A stretch of 5,631 nt of DNA from Candidatus Poseidoniales archaeon (lineage in GTDB: Archaea; Thermoplasmatota; Poseidoniia; Poseidoniales; Thalassarchaeaceae): positions 1 to 5,631 of the forward strand of contig JAKUTA010000092.1 in assembly GCA_022447885.1 (NCBI GenBank), written 5' to 3'. Of this stretch, positions 1 to 5,631 are shown in pieces. The first letter of the stretch is position 1. Each line of letters opens with the position of its first letter. The notes under the pieces are model-generated. The model made no database searches. It was not told the origin of the DNA and saw nothing but the letters and a program-made list of their open reading frames with translations. The position numbers were made by a program, and so were the translations under genes.

Positions 1-795
1 CTCGCGAAGCCGCGTGGCGGTGATCTCGCTGAACAGGCCGACGATGGCGGGAATGACGATGTTAATCATCAGTGTGAGGAAGGCGACGATGGCGGCGACG
101 ACCGGGGTGATCACCAGGCTGATGTGGTAGCGGTTGAGCACCTTCTTCACATTCATCACGTAGCCTTCGCCGGTGCGGATGCGGGTGTCGAGCATCGAGA
201 AGCGAATGACGGAGTTGGTCAACTCCATGTACATCACCAGGAAGACCGCATACATGATCAGCAGGATCTTCTCAATGAATTCTCCTTCTATTGGCAGCCA
301 CTGGAAGGTCACTTTGCTGGAAGCGAACCTGAGCGAGACCAGGATGAACAGAACGTAGGAAGCGAGCAGGAAGCGAGCGTCGCGCTGGAATATTCCCCAG
401 AAGCCACAACCGAGTGCAGCTAGCACGACGGTCAGGTGCAGCACGACACCGAGAACCTCGACACCCAGCATGTCGGAGAAGGCGAACCATAGGGTACCGG
501 ACACGGGGGTGACCACGTAGGTGAGCACTCCGAGCAGGATCATCACGACACCGGCGAGCATCTGTAGCGTCTGCACCATCTTGTCTGCGGGCAGGAACCG
601 CATACGCGGGACGAGCGGTCCTCCGAACATGCTCTCCACGAACGTAGGGATGTGCACGTCAGGAACCGCATCCTTCGGGATCTCCTTGCTGCCCTTCATC
701 TGGCCGGCCAGTTTCTTCCGGCTGGGGGGCGCGGCGCGTACCGTCTTGCCCTCATACAGGTGCGCGGTGTCGCCGCTCTGACCTGGAATCGCCAT
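1..795 (-). CDS. Polytopic membrane protein of unknown family, last gene of the MoxR/DUF58 operon (partial, C-terminus cut by window edge)
   Basis: I do not recognise the family. The frame is open from an ATG at 795 to the left edge, giving the first 265 residues with no stop. The first ~70 residues are hydrophilic and fairly basic (RKK at 26-28) and probably cytoplasmic. After that come about five hydrophobic stretches, roughly at 75-97, 112-135, 141-158, 172-193 and 225-255, so it is an integral membrane protein. A charged loop at 196-224 separates the fourth and fifth. The start is well supported: GAGGTGA lies 5 bases upstream and overlaps the TGA of the DUF58 gene, so the two are probably translationally coupled. 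The 10-base gap places it in the same transcript as the DUF4350, MoxR and DUF58 genes. By context it could be a client or a membrane partner of the MoxR/DUF58 pair; this is inference. No catalytic motif is visible in the part present. Confidence 0.85.
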   Translation of the reverse strand, partial: MAIPGQSGDTAHLYEGKTVRAAPPSRKKLAGQMKGSKEIPKDAVPDVHIPTFVESMFGGPLVPRMRFLPADKMVQTLQMLAGVVMILLGVLTYVVTPVSGTLWFAFSDMLGVEVLGVVLHLTVVLAALGCGFWGIFQRDARFLLASYVLFILVSLRFASSKVTFQWLPIEGEFIEKILLIMYAVFLVMYMELTNSVIRFSMLDTRIRTGEGYVMNVKKVLNRYHISLVITPVVAAIVAFLTLMINIVIPAIVGLFSEITATRLRE

Positions 796-800
796 CTTGC

Positions 801-807
801 TCACCTC
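801..807 (-). promoter_or_regulatory. Ribosome binding site overlapping the DUF58 stop codon
   Basis: GAGGTGA is a perfect match to the anti-Shine-Dalgarno end of 16S rRNA and sits 5 bases before the ATG at 795. Its first two bases are the last two of the DUF58 stop codon, which fixes the start of the membrane protein and suggests coupled translation. Confidence 0.75.
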
Positions 808-2122
808 AGAATCCTCTTGCTCCTGCCAGGGCCGTCGACAGCAGCATGTCTGGCTCCCAGTCCATGACGAACGCGCCGAGTCCACGTAGTTCGCTGATGA
901 GGATGTCCCGCTCGGTCTTGAGCACCTCATAGCCGGTGCGATCGAGCCGACGGGCGTCGAATTCGAACTCCAGGCTCGAGGGGGTCAGGATGGTCACATC
1001 GAAGTCCCGCGCGCGCAGGTCGCGGATGGCGTTGACGATGGTGCTGTCATCCTCCAGACAGGAGAGCACGATGATCGGGCTACCCTTGTTGATGTGCGGG
1101 AGGATGCGGTTGGTGACGACCTGCAACGGTGTGTTGCCGCGCGCCATCGCACCTGCCAGCTTCGTCAGCAGCACGTAGAGCTGCTTCTTGCCGGTGTCGC
1201 GATCGACGCTGACGATCTCATCACCGTAGACAACGAGACCCACCGAGTCACGTCGTGAGAGGAAGAACTGCGCCAGCGACGCCGCCGCCCGCGTTCCGTA
1301 GACCAGCGAGTTGCGACTCACCGGACCTGTCTCGGCCACCGCGCGGCTGTCGATGATGATGATGATGTCACTGACCGCGTCACGTTCGCGTTCGTTCACC
1401 ATCACCTTGCCCATGCGCGCGTAAGCAGCCCAGTTGATCGACTTCATCGGGTCGCCGGGCACATATTCGCGCAGGTTGTAGAACTCTGAGCCCGGGCCCG
1501 GCTGACGGATGTTCACCGCGCCGGTGAAGATCTTCGGGACCTTGCTCTTCACGAACGCGTCCTTCAGGTCCTCGGTCTTCGGGAACACCAGGAAGTCGTC
1601 ATAGACGTGCAGTTCCTTCTCTCGGTGGAAGAAGCCGAATGTGTCCTGGATGCGCACGGCCACCGGGCCGATGGTGTAGAAGCCACGCAGCGGACATTCG
1701 ATGGTGTACTCGATCATCGTCTCGCGTCGCGGCCCCAGTTCCATCAGGATGTAGTTGGCTCCCTTCTTGATGCGCATGACCTCGGGCAGGCTGTCGCGCA
1801 CCTCGAGCACCTTGGACAACGGGGAGTGGTTCTGCACCCTCAGCGTGATCTCGACCTCCCCGTCCTCGAACACGCGTGCGGCTGAGAGTTTCCGCATCGC
1901 CGACAGGTTGGAGAGGCTCACACCTGCTTCCTCGTCTGTCTTTTCCTCGAGCCGCCGACCACTGGACGCGACATCGGCGTGTCCAGCCTTGAGCGCTGCC
2001 CAGGTCAGGAAGGAGAGCAACACCACCGCGACGGTCACGAGTTGCTGGTTGCGCAGGGTGAGGCCGAGCATGTAGAGGGCAATCGCCAGACTACCGAACA
2101 TGGCAGACTTCCGGGACCACAC
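806..2122 (-). CDS. DUF58 family membrane-anchored protein with vWA-like domain
   Basis: A DUF58 protein of 438 residues, the usual partner of MoxR ATPases. Two hydrophobic helices near the N-terminus (about 8-23 and 27-45) should anchor it, leaving the rest in the cytoplasm. Residues 70-180 form the expected beta-rich region, ending in the typical IGPVAVRIQDTFGFF at 151-165. The DUF58 signature follows at 218-236 (REYVPGD, then INWAAYAR). A von Willebrand A-like fold begins at the Ile-rich strand 253-257 with D258, but the MIDAS motif is degenerate: DSRAV where DxSxS is expected. RRDSVGLVVYGD at 290-301 is also typical of the family. The start is a GTG, chosen because GAGGTGA lies 6 bases before it; an ATG at codon 8 is a weaker alternative. 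It lies 43 bases after MoxR and 10 bases before the membrane protein. Known family role: adaptor working with MoxR in complex maturation. The client here is unknown. Confidence 0.95.
   Translation of the reverse strand: MWSRKSAMFGSLAIALYMLGLTLRNQQLVTVAVVLLSFLTWAALKAGHADVASSGRRLEEKTDEEAGVSLSNLSAMRKLSAARVFEDGEVEITLRVQNHSPLSKVLEVRDSLPEVMRIKKGANYILMELGPRRETMIEYTIECPLRGFYTIGPVAVRIQDTFGFFHREKELHVYDDFLVFPKTEDLKDAFVKSKVPKIFTGAVNIRQPGPGSEFYNLREYVPGDPMKSINWAAYARMGKVMVNERERDAVSDIIIIIDSRAVAETGPVSRNSLVYGTRAAASLAQFFLSRRDSVGLVVYGDEIVSVDRDTGKKQLYVLLTKLAGAMARGNTPLQVVTNRILPHINKGSPIIVLSCLEDDSTIVNAIRDLRARDFDVTILTPSSLEFEFDARRLDRTGYEVLKTERDILISELRGLGAFVMDWEPDMLLSTALAGARGF
1352..1366. repeat. Five-copy GAT trinucleotide repeat inside the DUF58 gene
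   Basis: Five tandem GAT units on the plus strand read as five ATC (Ile) codons, residues 253-257, on the coding strand. They form the hydrophobic strand just before the metal-site Asp258. Slippage would add or remove whole Ile residues without breaking the frame. It may be plain codon bias for Ile. Confidence 0.7.
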
Positions 2123-2128
2123 CCTCGC

Positions 2129-2135
2129 TCACCTC
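2129..2135 (-). promoter_or_regulatory. Ribosome binding site deciding the GTG start of DUF58
   Basis: GAGGTGA, identical to the site used by the downstream membrane protein gene, lies 6 bases before the GTG at 2122. It is about 27 bases from the in-frame ATG at 2101, so the GTG is the better start. Confidence 0.7.
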
Positions 2136-2165
2136 GCTCCCCTGGGGTCGCTCTCCAGGTCAGGC

Positions 2166-3269
2166 TCAGACCGTGGGCACCGGAACCTGGCCGAGGATGG
2201 TCTGGATGACCTCCTCGTTCTCGAGTCCCTTTATCTGGTGCTCCGGCTTGAGAATCAACCTGTGCGAGATGGCCAGGCTGGCCACCGACTTGACATCGTC
2301 CGGGGTCACGAAGTCCCGTCCGCGCATGGTGGCTGCGGCTCGTCCAGTCTTCAACAGTGCTTGTGAACCACGAGGCGAGGCGCCGACCAGAACCCGCGGG
2401 TCCTCTCGTGTGCGCGCTACCAGTTCGACCATGTACATGCGCACGGCCGGGTCAACATAGACATCCTCGGTTGCTTGCTGCATGGCGACGAGGCGCTGCG
2501 GGTCGGTGATGGTCTCGACATCGACTGCGTCCTTCTTGCGGGCGATACGCCGGGCGAGGATCTCATCCTCATCCGCGCGGTCGGGGTAGCCGACGCTCAT
2601 CTTCATCATGAATCGGTCGACCTGTGCCTCGGGCAGCGGGTAGGTTCCCTCTTGCTCGATCGGGTTCTGCGTCGCCATCGTCAGGAACGGGGAGGGCAGC
2701 TTGTGGGTCACGACCCCGATGGTCACCTGCTTCTCCTGCATCGCTTCCAGCAGAGCGGCCTGGGTCTTCGGCGGTGCTCGGTTGATCTCGTCAGAGAGCA
2801 ACAGATTGCAGAAGATCGGTCCGGGCTTGAAAGTGAACTCGCCCTTCTTGGCATCGTAGATGTTCGTGCCGGTGATGTCGGCCGGCAGCAGGTCAGGCGT
2901 GAACGAGACACGCTTGAAGTCGCAACCGAGCGCATCGGCGAACGTGTTCGTCATCAGGGTCTTGGCCAGTCCGGGATAGTCCTCGAACAGCAGGTTGCCG
3001 TTGGACAGGATGTCGATCAACACGTTGTCGATAACGTGCGATTTGCCGATGATCACCTTCGCAACCTCGGCGCAGATCGCTTGTCCGATGGCGCCTACGG
3101 CGGCCAGTCGTTCCTTCACTTCAGGGCTACTTTCAGGCCGGGGAGTCGCCGTTTTCGCTTGATAGCCAGCCTGCACCGCGCCAGCCTGGGCTGGGGGCGG
3201 TGGGGTGGCTGCCGCGGGTGCGGCGGGTGCGGCGGGTTGTCCTCCGGGTGGGGGTGGTGGTGTTTGCAT
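2166..3269 (-). CDS. MoxR family AAA+ ATPase with Pro/Ala-rich N-terminal extension
   Basis: A complete MoxR-type AAA+ ATPase of 367 residues, expected to be cytoplasmic and to use ATP hydrolysis to remodel or mature partner proteins together with DUF58/vWA proteins. The AAA_3-type core spans about 75-222. Visible motifs are Walker A EDYPGLAKT at 96-104 (K103, T104), Walker B LLLSDEINRA at 156-165 (D160, E161), sensor 1 ATQNP at 199-203, the arginine finger region EAQVDRF at 214-220 (R219), and sensor 2 GASPRG at 296-301 (R300). A helical lid follows to the C-terminus. All catalytic residues appear intact. The first ~50 residues are an unusual low-complexity stretch rich in Pro, Ala and Gln; MoxR proteins usually start close to the core and are about 310-330 residues long. 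The start is still convincing, because AAGGAGAG lies 7 bases before this ATG. It follows the DUF4350 gene by 27 bases and precedes DUF58 by 43. Confidence 0.97.
   Translation of the reverse strand: MQTPPPPPGGQPAAPAAPAAATPPPPAQAGAVQAGYQAKTATPRPESSPEVKERLAAVGAIGQAICAEVAKVIIGKSHVIDNVLIDILSNGNLLFEDYPGLAKTLMTNTFADALGCDFKRVSFTPDLLPADITGTNIYDAKKGEFTFKPGPIFCNLLLSDEINRAPPKTQAALLEAMQEKQVTIGVVTHKLPSPFLTMATQNPIEQEGTYPLPEAQVDRFMMKMSVGYPDRADEDEILARRIARKKDAVDVETITDPQRLVAMQQATEDVYVDPAVRMYMVELVARTREDPRVLVGASPRGSQALLKTGRAAATMRGRDFVTPDDVKSVASLAISHRLILKPEHQIKGLENEEVIQTILGQVPVPTV
3214..3240. repeat. Short 9-base tandem repeat in the MoxR N-terminal extension
   Basis: The unit GCGGGTGCG occurs twice perfectly (3214-3222 and 3223-3231), and a decayed third copy follows. 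On the coding strand it gives Pro-Ala-Ala triplets. The repeat suggests that the low-complexity extension grew by slippage or local duplication. Confidence 0.6.
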
Positions 3270-3276
3270 CTTTCAT

Positions 3277-3284
3277 CTCTCCTT
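3277..3284 (-). promoter_or_regulatory. Ribosome binding site of the MoxR gene
   Basis: AAGGAGAG lies 7 bases before the ATG at 3269, in the 27-base gap after the DUF4350 stop. It supports the long N-terminal extension as truly translated. A nearer out-of-frame ATG at 3276 directly abuts the site and is too close to be used well. Confidence 0.7.
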
Positions 3285-3296
3285 CTTGTTCTCTTT

Positions 3297-4916
3297 TCAC
3301 TTCTTCCCCCATCTGCGGATTGTCTGCAACAGCTGTCGCTTCTCCTCGGGGGAATAGGTTCTCTGCTGGCTGTAGGCCAGTTCGACGAGCCTCGGGTCGC
3401 CGATCATCGACTGCGTCTCAGCCGGTGTCTTCTGCGCCATCTCGTCCCTGGTCAGGTCATAGAACAGCCTGATCTTGGTCATCAGCGCCTCGCGCATGCG
3501 CTGCTGGTATGACTCAGGGTCGATCTTGTTCGGGCGCTCGCGGAAGCGGGTGAGGTCGAACACATGGCGCCAGTTCTCCTTCTCGGGAACCACCATGATG
3601 GAGACCAGCAGGAGGAGCAGGAGGTTGAGCACGATCAACCACTTGAGGAAGCTGTCGGAGGTGAGCAGCACGATGGTGCTCATCGTCTCTATGAACGGGT
3701 TCGAGAGCATGCCAGTGACGTGCCTGCTCTCATCGAAGACGATGCGGAATTCACTGAATTGCAAGCGGATCGAATAGGGCAGCATCTCGTTGTCGAACTC
3801 CATCATGTCGTAGATCAGCGCGGCGAAGTAGAATTCGTTCCCCCTCCAGGCGCTGTCGCCGGACAACTGCCGCTGCCAGCAGGCGATCAACTCGGTGTCG
3901 CAGGTCTGGCGCACATCCGTCTCTGATGCCCTGTCTGCGTCCCAGAAGCGGTTCGAGAGCGGCTCGGGGTCAGAGATGAACACGATCGATCCGGTCACTT
4001 CGAGAGAACCGTAGGTCGAGCCGTCCTCACCAGCCAGCCTGCGTAGGTCATTCACCTCGATATGCGGGTAATCGATGCGCAGGACGAGCGAGAGGTTGCT
4101 GTTCGGGTTACGGGGGTCGTCACAACCGTTCGAGCCCACCCTGTCGACACAGGCAGTGTCACTCGCCATCGCCAGCGTGCGCACGAAACGCGGAAGGTAA
4201 TCGGGATGCTCCACATTGTCGGTGGCGACCGACTCCCAGCGCATCGCGGTGGGTGACTTGAACATCACAGGCATCCGACAGCCGTCCACCTCGCCATTGT
4301 CTATCTGCGTCTGGGTGCATCCGGGCGGCTTGAATCCGCCACCGGCCCAGTTGTCGTTGTTGACGTCCTCGCGGATGGATGCGAGCGCCCACACCTGCTC
4401 CCAGTTCTCGGCGCCGCTTGAGCCGTCGTCCGTGTAGGTGCGCCAGGTCTGGAACTTGTCGAGCAGTGGGTCTCCGAGATAGGTCACCCCGAACTTGGCG
4501 GCCAGTCGGTTGGCGTTCGTGTTGTCCGCAGCGACGACGACCTTGCCGCCTCGCTCGGTGACGAAGCGGAAGATGGAGTCAGCCTCGGTCTCGTCGATCG
4601 GCTTCTCCGGGTCGGCTATGACGAGCAGTGTGCGGTGCGGATCCTTCCAGTCGTTGACCAGCATCGGGGTCGACATCGTGTTGGCGATCTCGTATCCCTC
4701 CTCCTCTCCGAGGGTGTTGCGCATGTCGGTCACCTGGCCGAGAATCGCCCGCTCATCGTCGCCGCTCGAAACGTAGGCTGAATAGTAGGTCTGCTTGTTG
4801 GCGGCGACCAATGTCATCGTCAGCAGCATGGTGATGATCAGAATGGCGAATACAGCTCCGATTATGGTGCCGAAATGGCTCTTGGATTCAGACTCCTCAA
4901 CCATTGATTCACACAT
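3297..4916 (-). CDS. DUF4350-type membrane protein with large extracytoplasmic domain, first gene of the operon
   Basis: About 539 residues from the ATG at 4916. A short acidic N-terminus leads into a membrane helix at about 16-39. A large extracytoplasmic domain of ~380 residues follows, then a second helix at about 423-444 and a basic, helix-rich cytoplasmic tail of ~95 residues. Residues ~43-150 fit the DUF4350 pattern: an alpha/beta unit with TLLVIADPE near 96-104 and FVTERGGKVVVAADN near 118-132, where a GG turn precedes a hydrophobic strand. The ectodomain has six cysteines in three close pairs (200/213, 256/265, 339/346), plausible disulphides. DUF4350 proteins are known neighbours of MoxR and DUF58 genes; their biochemical role is not established. 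Other possible starts are the GTG at 4931 and the ATG at 4904. I prefer 4916 because AGGTGA at 4933-4928 overlaps the GTG and lies upstream of this ATG, though at 11 bases the spacing is long. Confidence 0.9.
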   Translation of the reverse strand: MCESMVEESESKSHFGTIIGAVFAILIITMLLTMTLVAANKQTYYSAYVSSGDDERAILGQVTDMRNTLGEEEGYEIANTMSTPMLVNDWKDPHRTLLVIADPEKPIDETEADSIFRFVTERGGKVVVAADNTNANRLAAKFGVTYLGDPLLDKFQTWRTYTDDGSSGAENWEQVWALASIREDVNNDNWAGGGFKPPGCTQTQIDNGEVDGCRMPVMFKSPTAMRWESVATDNVEHPDYLPRFVRTLAMASDTACVDRVGSNGCDDPRNPNSNLSLVLRIDYPHIEVNDLRRLAGEDGSTYGSLEVTGSIVFISDPEPLSNRFWDADRASETDVRQTCDTELIACWQRQLSGDSAWRGNEFYFAALIYDMMEFDNEMLPYSIRLQFSEFRIVFDESRHVTGMLSNPFIETMSTIVLLTSDSFLKWLIVLNLLLLLLVSIMVVPEKENWRHVFDLTRFRERPNKIDPESYQQRMREALMTKIRLFYDLTRDEMAQKTPAETQSMIGDPRLVELAYSQQRTYSPEEKRQLLQTIRRWGKK

Positions 4917-4969
4917 CCCTGAAAGTGTCACCTAGACCTATGGTACACTCGCTGGCCGCGGGAATGAAG

Positions 4970-4990
4970 TTTTGCAAATATAGGTTGGGG
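4970..4990 (-). promoter_or_regulatory. Likely archaeal TATA-box promoter of the four-gene operon
   Basis: On the minus strand TATATTTG (4982-4975) is followed by an A-run and stands out in an otherwise GC-rich gap. In archaea transcription starts about 25 bases downstream, here near 4949-4955, which would give a leader of roughly 35 bases to the ATG at 4916. There is no TTGACA-like element 17 bases upstream, so it does not read as a sigma-70 promoter. The position is inferred from sequence only, and the upstream BRE is not distinctive. Confidence 0.5.
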
Positions 4991-5073
4991 CAGCACGATT
5001 GGGCCCTCTGGGCTATTCTTTGAGAGGTTTCAACAGACCCCTTTCAGTATCATTCTGCTCACCGGGTGACTCG

Positions 5074-5098
5074 GGCGGGCGGCGCGCGGGCGCCCGCC
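5074..5098 (-). terminator. GC-rich hairpin after the surface-protein gene, possible terminator or mRNA 3' structure
   Basis: GGCGGGCG (5074-5081) and CGCCCGCC (5091-5098) form a perfect 8-bp all-GC stem with a 9-base loop. A competing 5-bp stem (5081-5085 with 5090-5094) uses part of the same sequence. It starts about 31 bases past the TGA of the surface protein. No T-run follows on the minus strand, so it fits neither a classic intrinsic terminator nor an archaeal T-tract terminator. It may instead protect the 3' end of the transcript. Confidence 0.35.
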
Positions 5099-5129
5099 AT
5101 GGCCCGGAAGCGGTGGTGAAATGCCGGTA

Positions 5130-5631
5130 TCATTCCCGTCGGCGCAGCAGCGCCGCCCCGGAGAGCGCCGCCAGCGGCAGCCAGATGGGCAGCGGCGCGA
5201 AGTTGCTCGAGATGACCTCGTCGTCACCATTTGAATCGCCACCACCTGAACTCGAACCGCCGCCGCCGCTCCCGCCGACCGGCTCCGACTCGATCTTCAG
5301 CGTAATCTCCTCGCTGTCGGCGGTGCGCAACGTGCCGACGTTCCAGTCGCCCTGGGATTGGATCGACAGTTCGATCCTGCAGGTCTTCGTCGGATGGCTT
5401 GGAGATCCGCTTGCGGTCAGGTTGACCGTATGAGTGCCCCCCTTGGCGATGCTGACGCCGAGCAGCGCCTGCTCGCCGCTGACCTCGAGCAGCGGACAGG
5501 TGGCATCGACGGGCGCCACCCTCACCGAGTCCGGAGCGTTGCCGTTGTTGGTCACCACCGCGGTCAGTTCGGTTGCGGTACCGGCGTTGGATGCCCCGGA
5601 AGGGTCCTCCAGATAGAGGTCGAGATCAACG
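5130..5631 (-). CDS. C-terminal part of a secreted, membrane-anchored surface protein (partial, N-terminus outside window)
   Basis: The frame is open from the right edge to a TGA at 5132-5130, giving the last 166 residues. Residues ~1-115 look like a beta-sandwich of the NEW3/CARDB kind common in archaeal surface proteins; LTAVVTNNGNAPDSVRV at 22-38 is the typical strand-turn-strand signature. Two cysteines (45 and 84) could form a disulphide. A Gly/Ser linker at about 119-131 and an acidic patch follow. The protein ends in one hydrophobic helix (about 145-162) and RRRE. This layout of spacer, single helix and basic tip is that of C-terminal surface anchors or sorting signals, but the PGF motif of archaeosortase substrates is missing. 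The protein should lie outside the cell with its tail in the membrane. It lies upstream of the operon, on the same strand, separated by a promoter, so it may be an independent unit. The in-frame GTG at 5558 is internal. Function and full length are unknown. Confidence 0.85.
   Translation of the reverse strand, partial: VDLDLYLEDPSGASNAGTATELTAVVTNNGNAPDSVRVAPVDATCPLLEVSGEQALLGVSIAKGGTHTVNLTASGSPSHPTKTCRIELSIQSQGDWNVGTLRTADSEEITLKIESEPVGGSGGGGSSSGGGDSNGDDEVISSNFAPLPIWLPLAALSGAALLRRRE

Noticed and set aside
124..423. Plus-strand frame of 99 codons with many His residues
   Set aside because: It is antisense to the well-supported membrane protein gene; the His-rich composition comes from complementing Met/Val codons of hydrophobic helices.
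272..490. Minus-strand frame of 72 codons
   Set aside because: It is an alternative frame within the membrane protein gene; Arg-rich and without any domain, whereas the longer frame gives clear hydrophobic helices and has a ribosome binding site.
1755..2075. Plus-strand frame of 106 codons
   Set aside because: It is antisense to the DUF58 beta-rich region and N-terminal helices; no domain or start signal.
3270..3276. Upstream ATG seven bases before the MoxR start
   Set aside because: It is out of frame with MoxR and directly abuts the ribosome binding site, leaving no room for normal initiation.
2475..3512. Plus-strand open frame of 345 codons
   Set aside because: It lies antisense to the MoxR gene with all its catalytic motifs and runs into the end of the DUF4350 gene. 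The translation has no recognisable domain, and long antisense frames are common in GC-rich coding DNA.
4975..4982. Bacterial -10 box reading of the TATA-like element
   Set aside because: TATATT could serve as a -10, but no -35-like sequence is found at the right distance upstream, so the archaeal reading is preferred, with moderate confidence.
4999..5433. Plus-strand open frame of 144 codons across the intergenic gap
   Set aside because: It covers the antisense of the surface-protein tail and linker, has a composition expected of a shadow frame, and lacks a good ribosome binding site.

Overview
The window reads as a single minus-strand gene block from a fairly GC-rich, probably archaeal genome. 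My best guess is a euryarchaeon of the Thermoplasmatota / marine group II (Poseidoniales) kind. That guess is an inference from three things. The promoter in the only sizeable gap looks like an archaeal TATA box with no -35 partner. The upstream surface protein ends in a Gly/Ser linker, one hydrophobic helix and a basic tip, like archaeal C-terminally anchored surface proteins. The style of the DUF58 and MoxR proteins also fits. Shine-Dalgarno sites (GAGGTGA, AAGGAGA) are clear, which both archaea and bacteria can have, so a bacterial origin is not formally excluded.

Layout, reading the minus strand from right to left. Positions 5631-5130 hold the C-terminal end of a secreted, membrane-anchored protein with an Ig-like/NEW3- or CARDB-like region; it is cut by the window edge. 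Positions 5129-4917 are a non-coding gap of about 0.2 kb with a GC-rich hairpin and the TATA-like promoter. Then follow four genes with small gaps (27, 43 and 10 bases): a DUF4350-type membrane protein with a large extracytoplasmic domain (4916-3297), a MoxR-family AAA+ ATPase (3269-2166), a DUF58 protein (2122-806), and the first 265 codons of an unrecognised polytopic membrane protein (795 to the left edge). Every complete stop codon seen is TGA.

The four genes look like one operon. MoxR ATPases and DUF58 proteins are classically encoded together and are thought to act as a chaperone-like pair that matures or inserts metal or other cofactors into partner complexes, often at the membrane. 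DUF4350 proteins are frequent neighbours in such loci. Here the ATPase would work in the cytoplasm, DUF58 would be held at the membrane by two N-terminal helices, and the DUF4350 and polytopic proteins would supply the membrane or extracytoplasmic part. The substrate is not evident. No transglutaminase gene, a common partner in bacterial versions, is visible in this window.

The plus strand carries many open frames, one over 1 kb long, but all lie antisense to well-supported genes and look like by-products of GC-rich coding sequence. I see no RNA gene, mobile element or CRISPR array.
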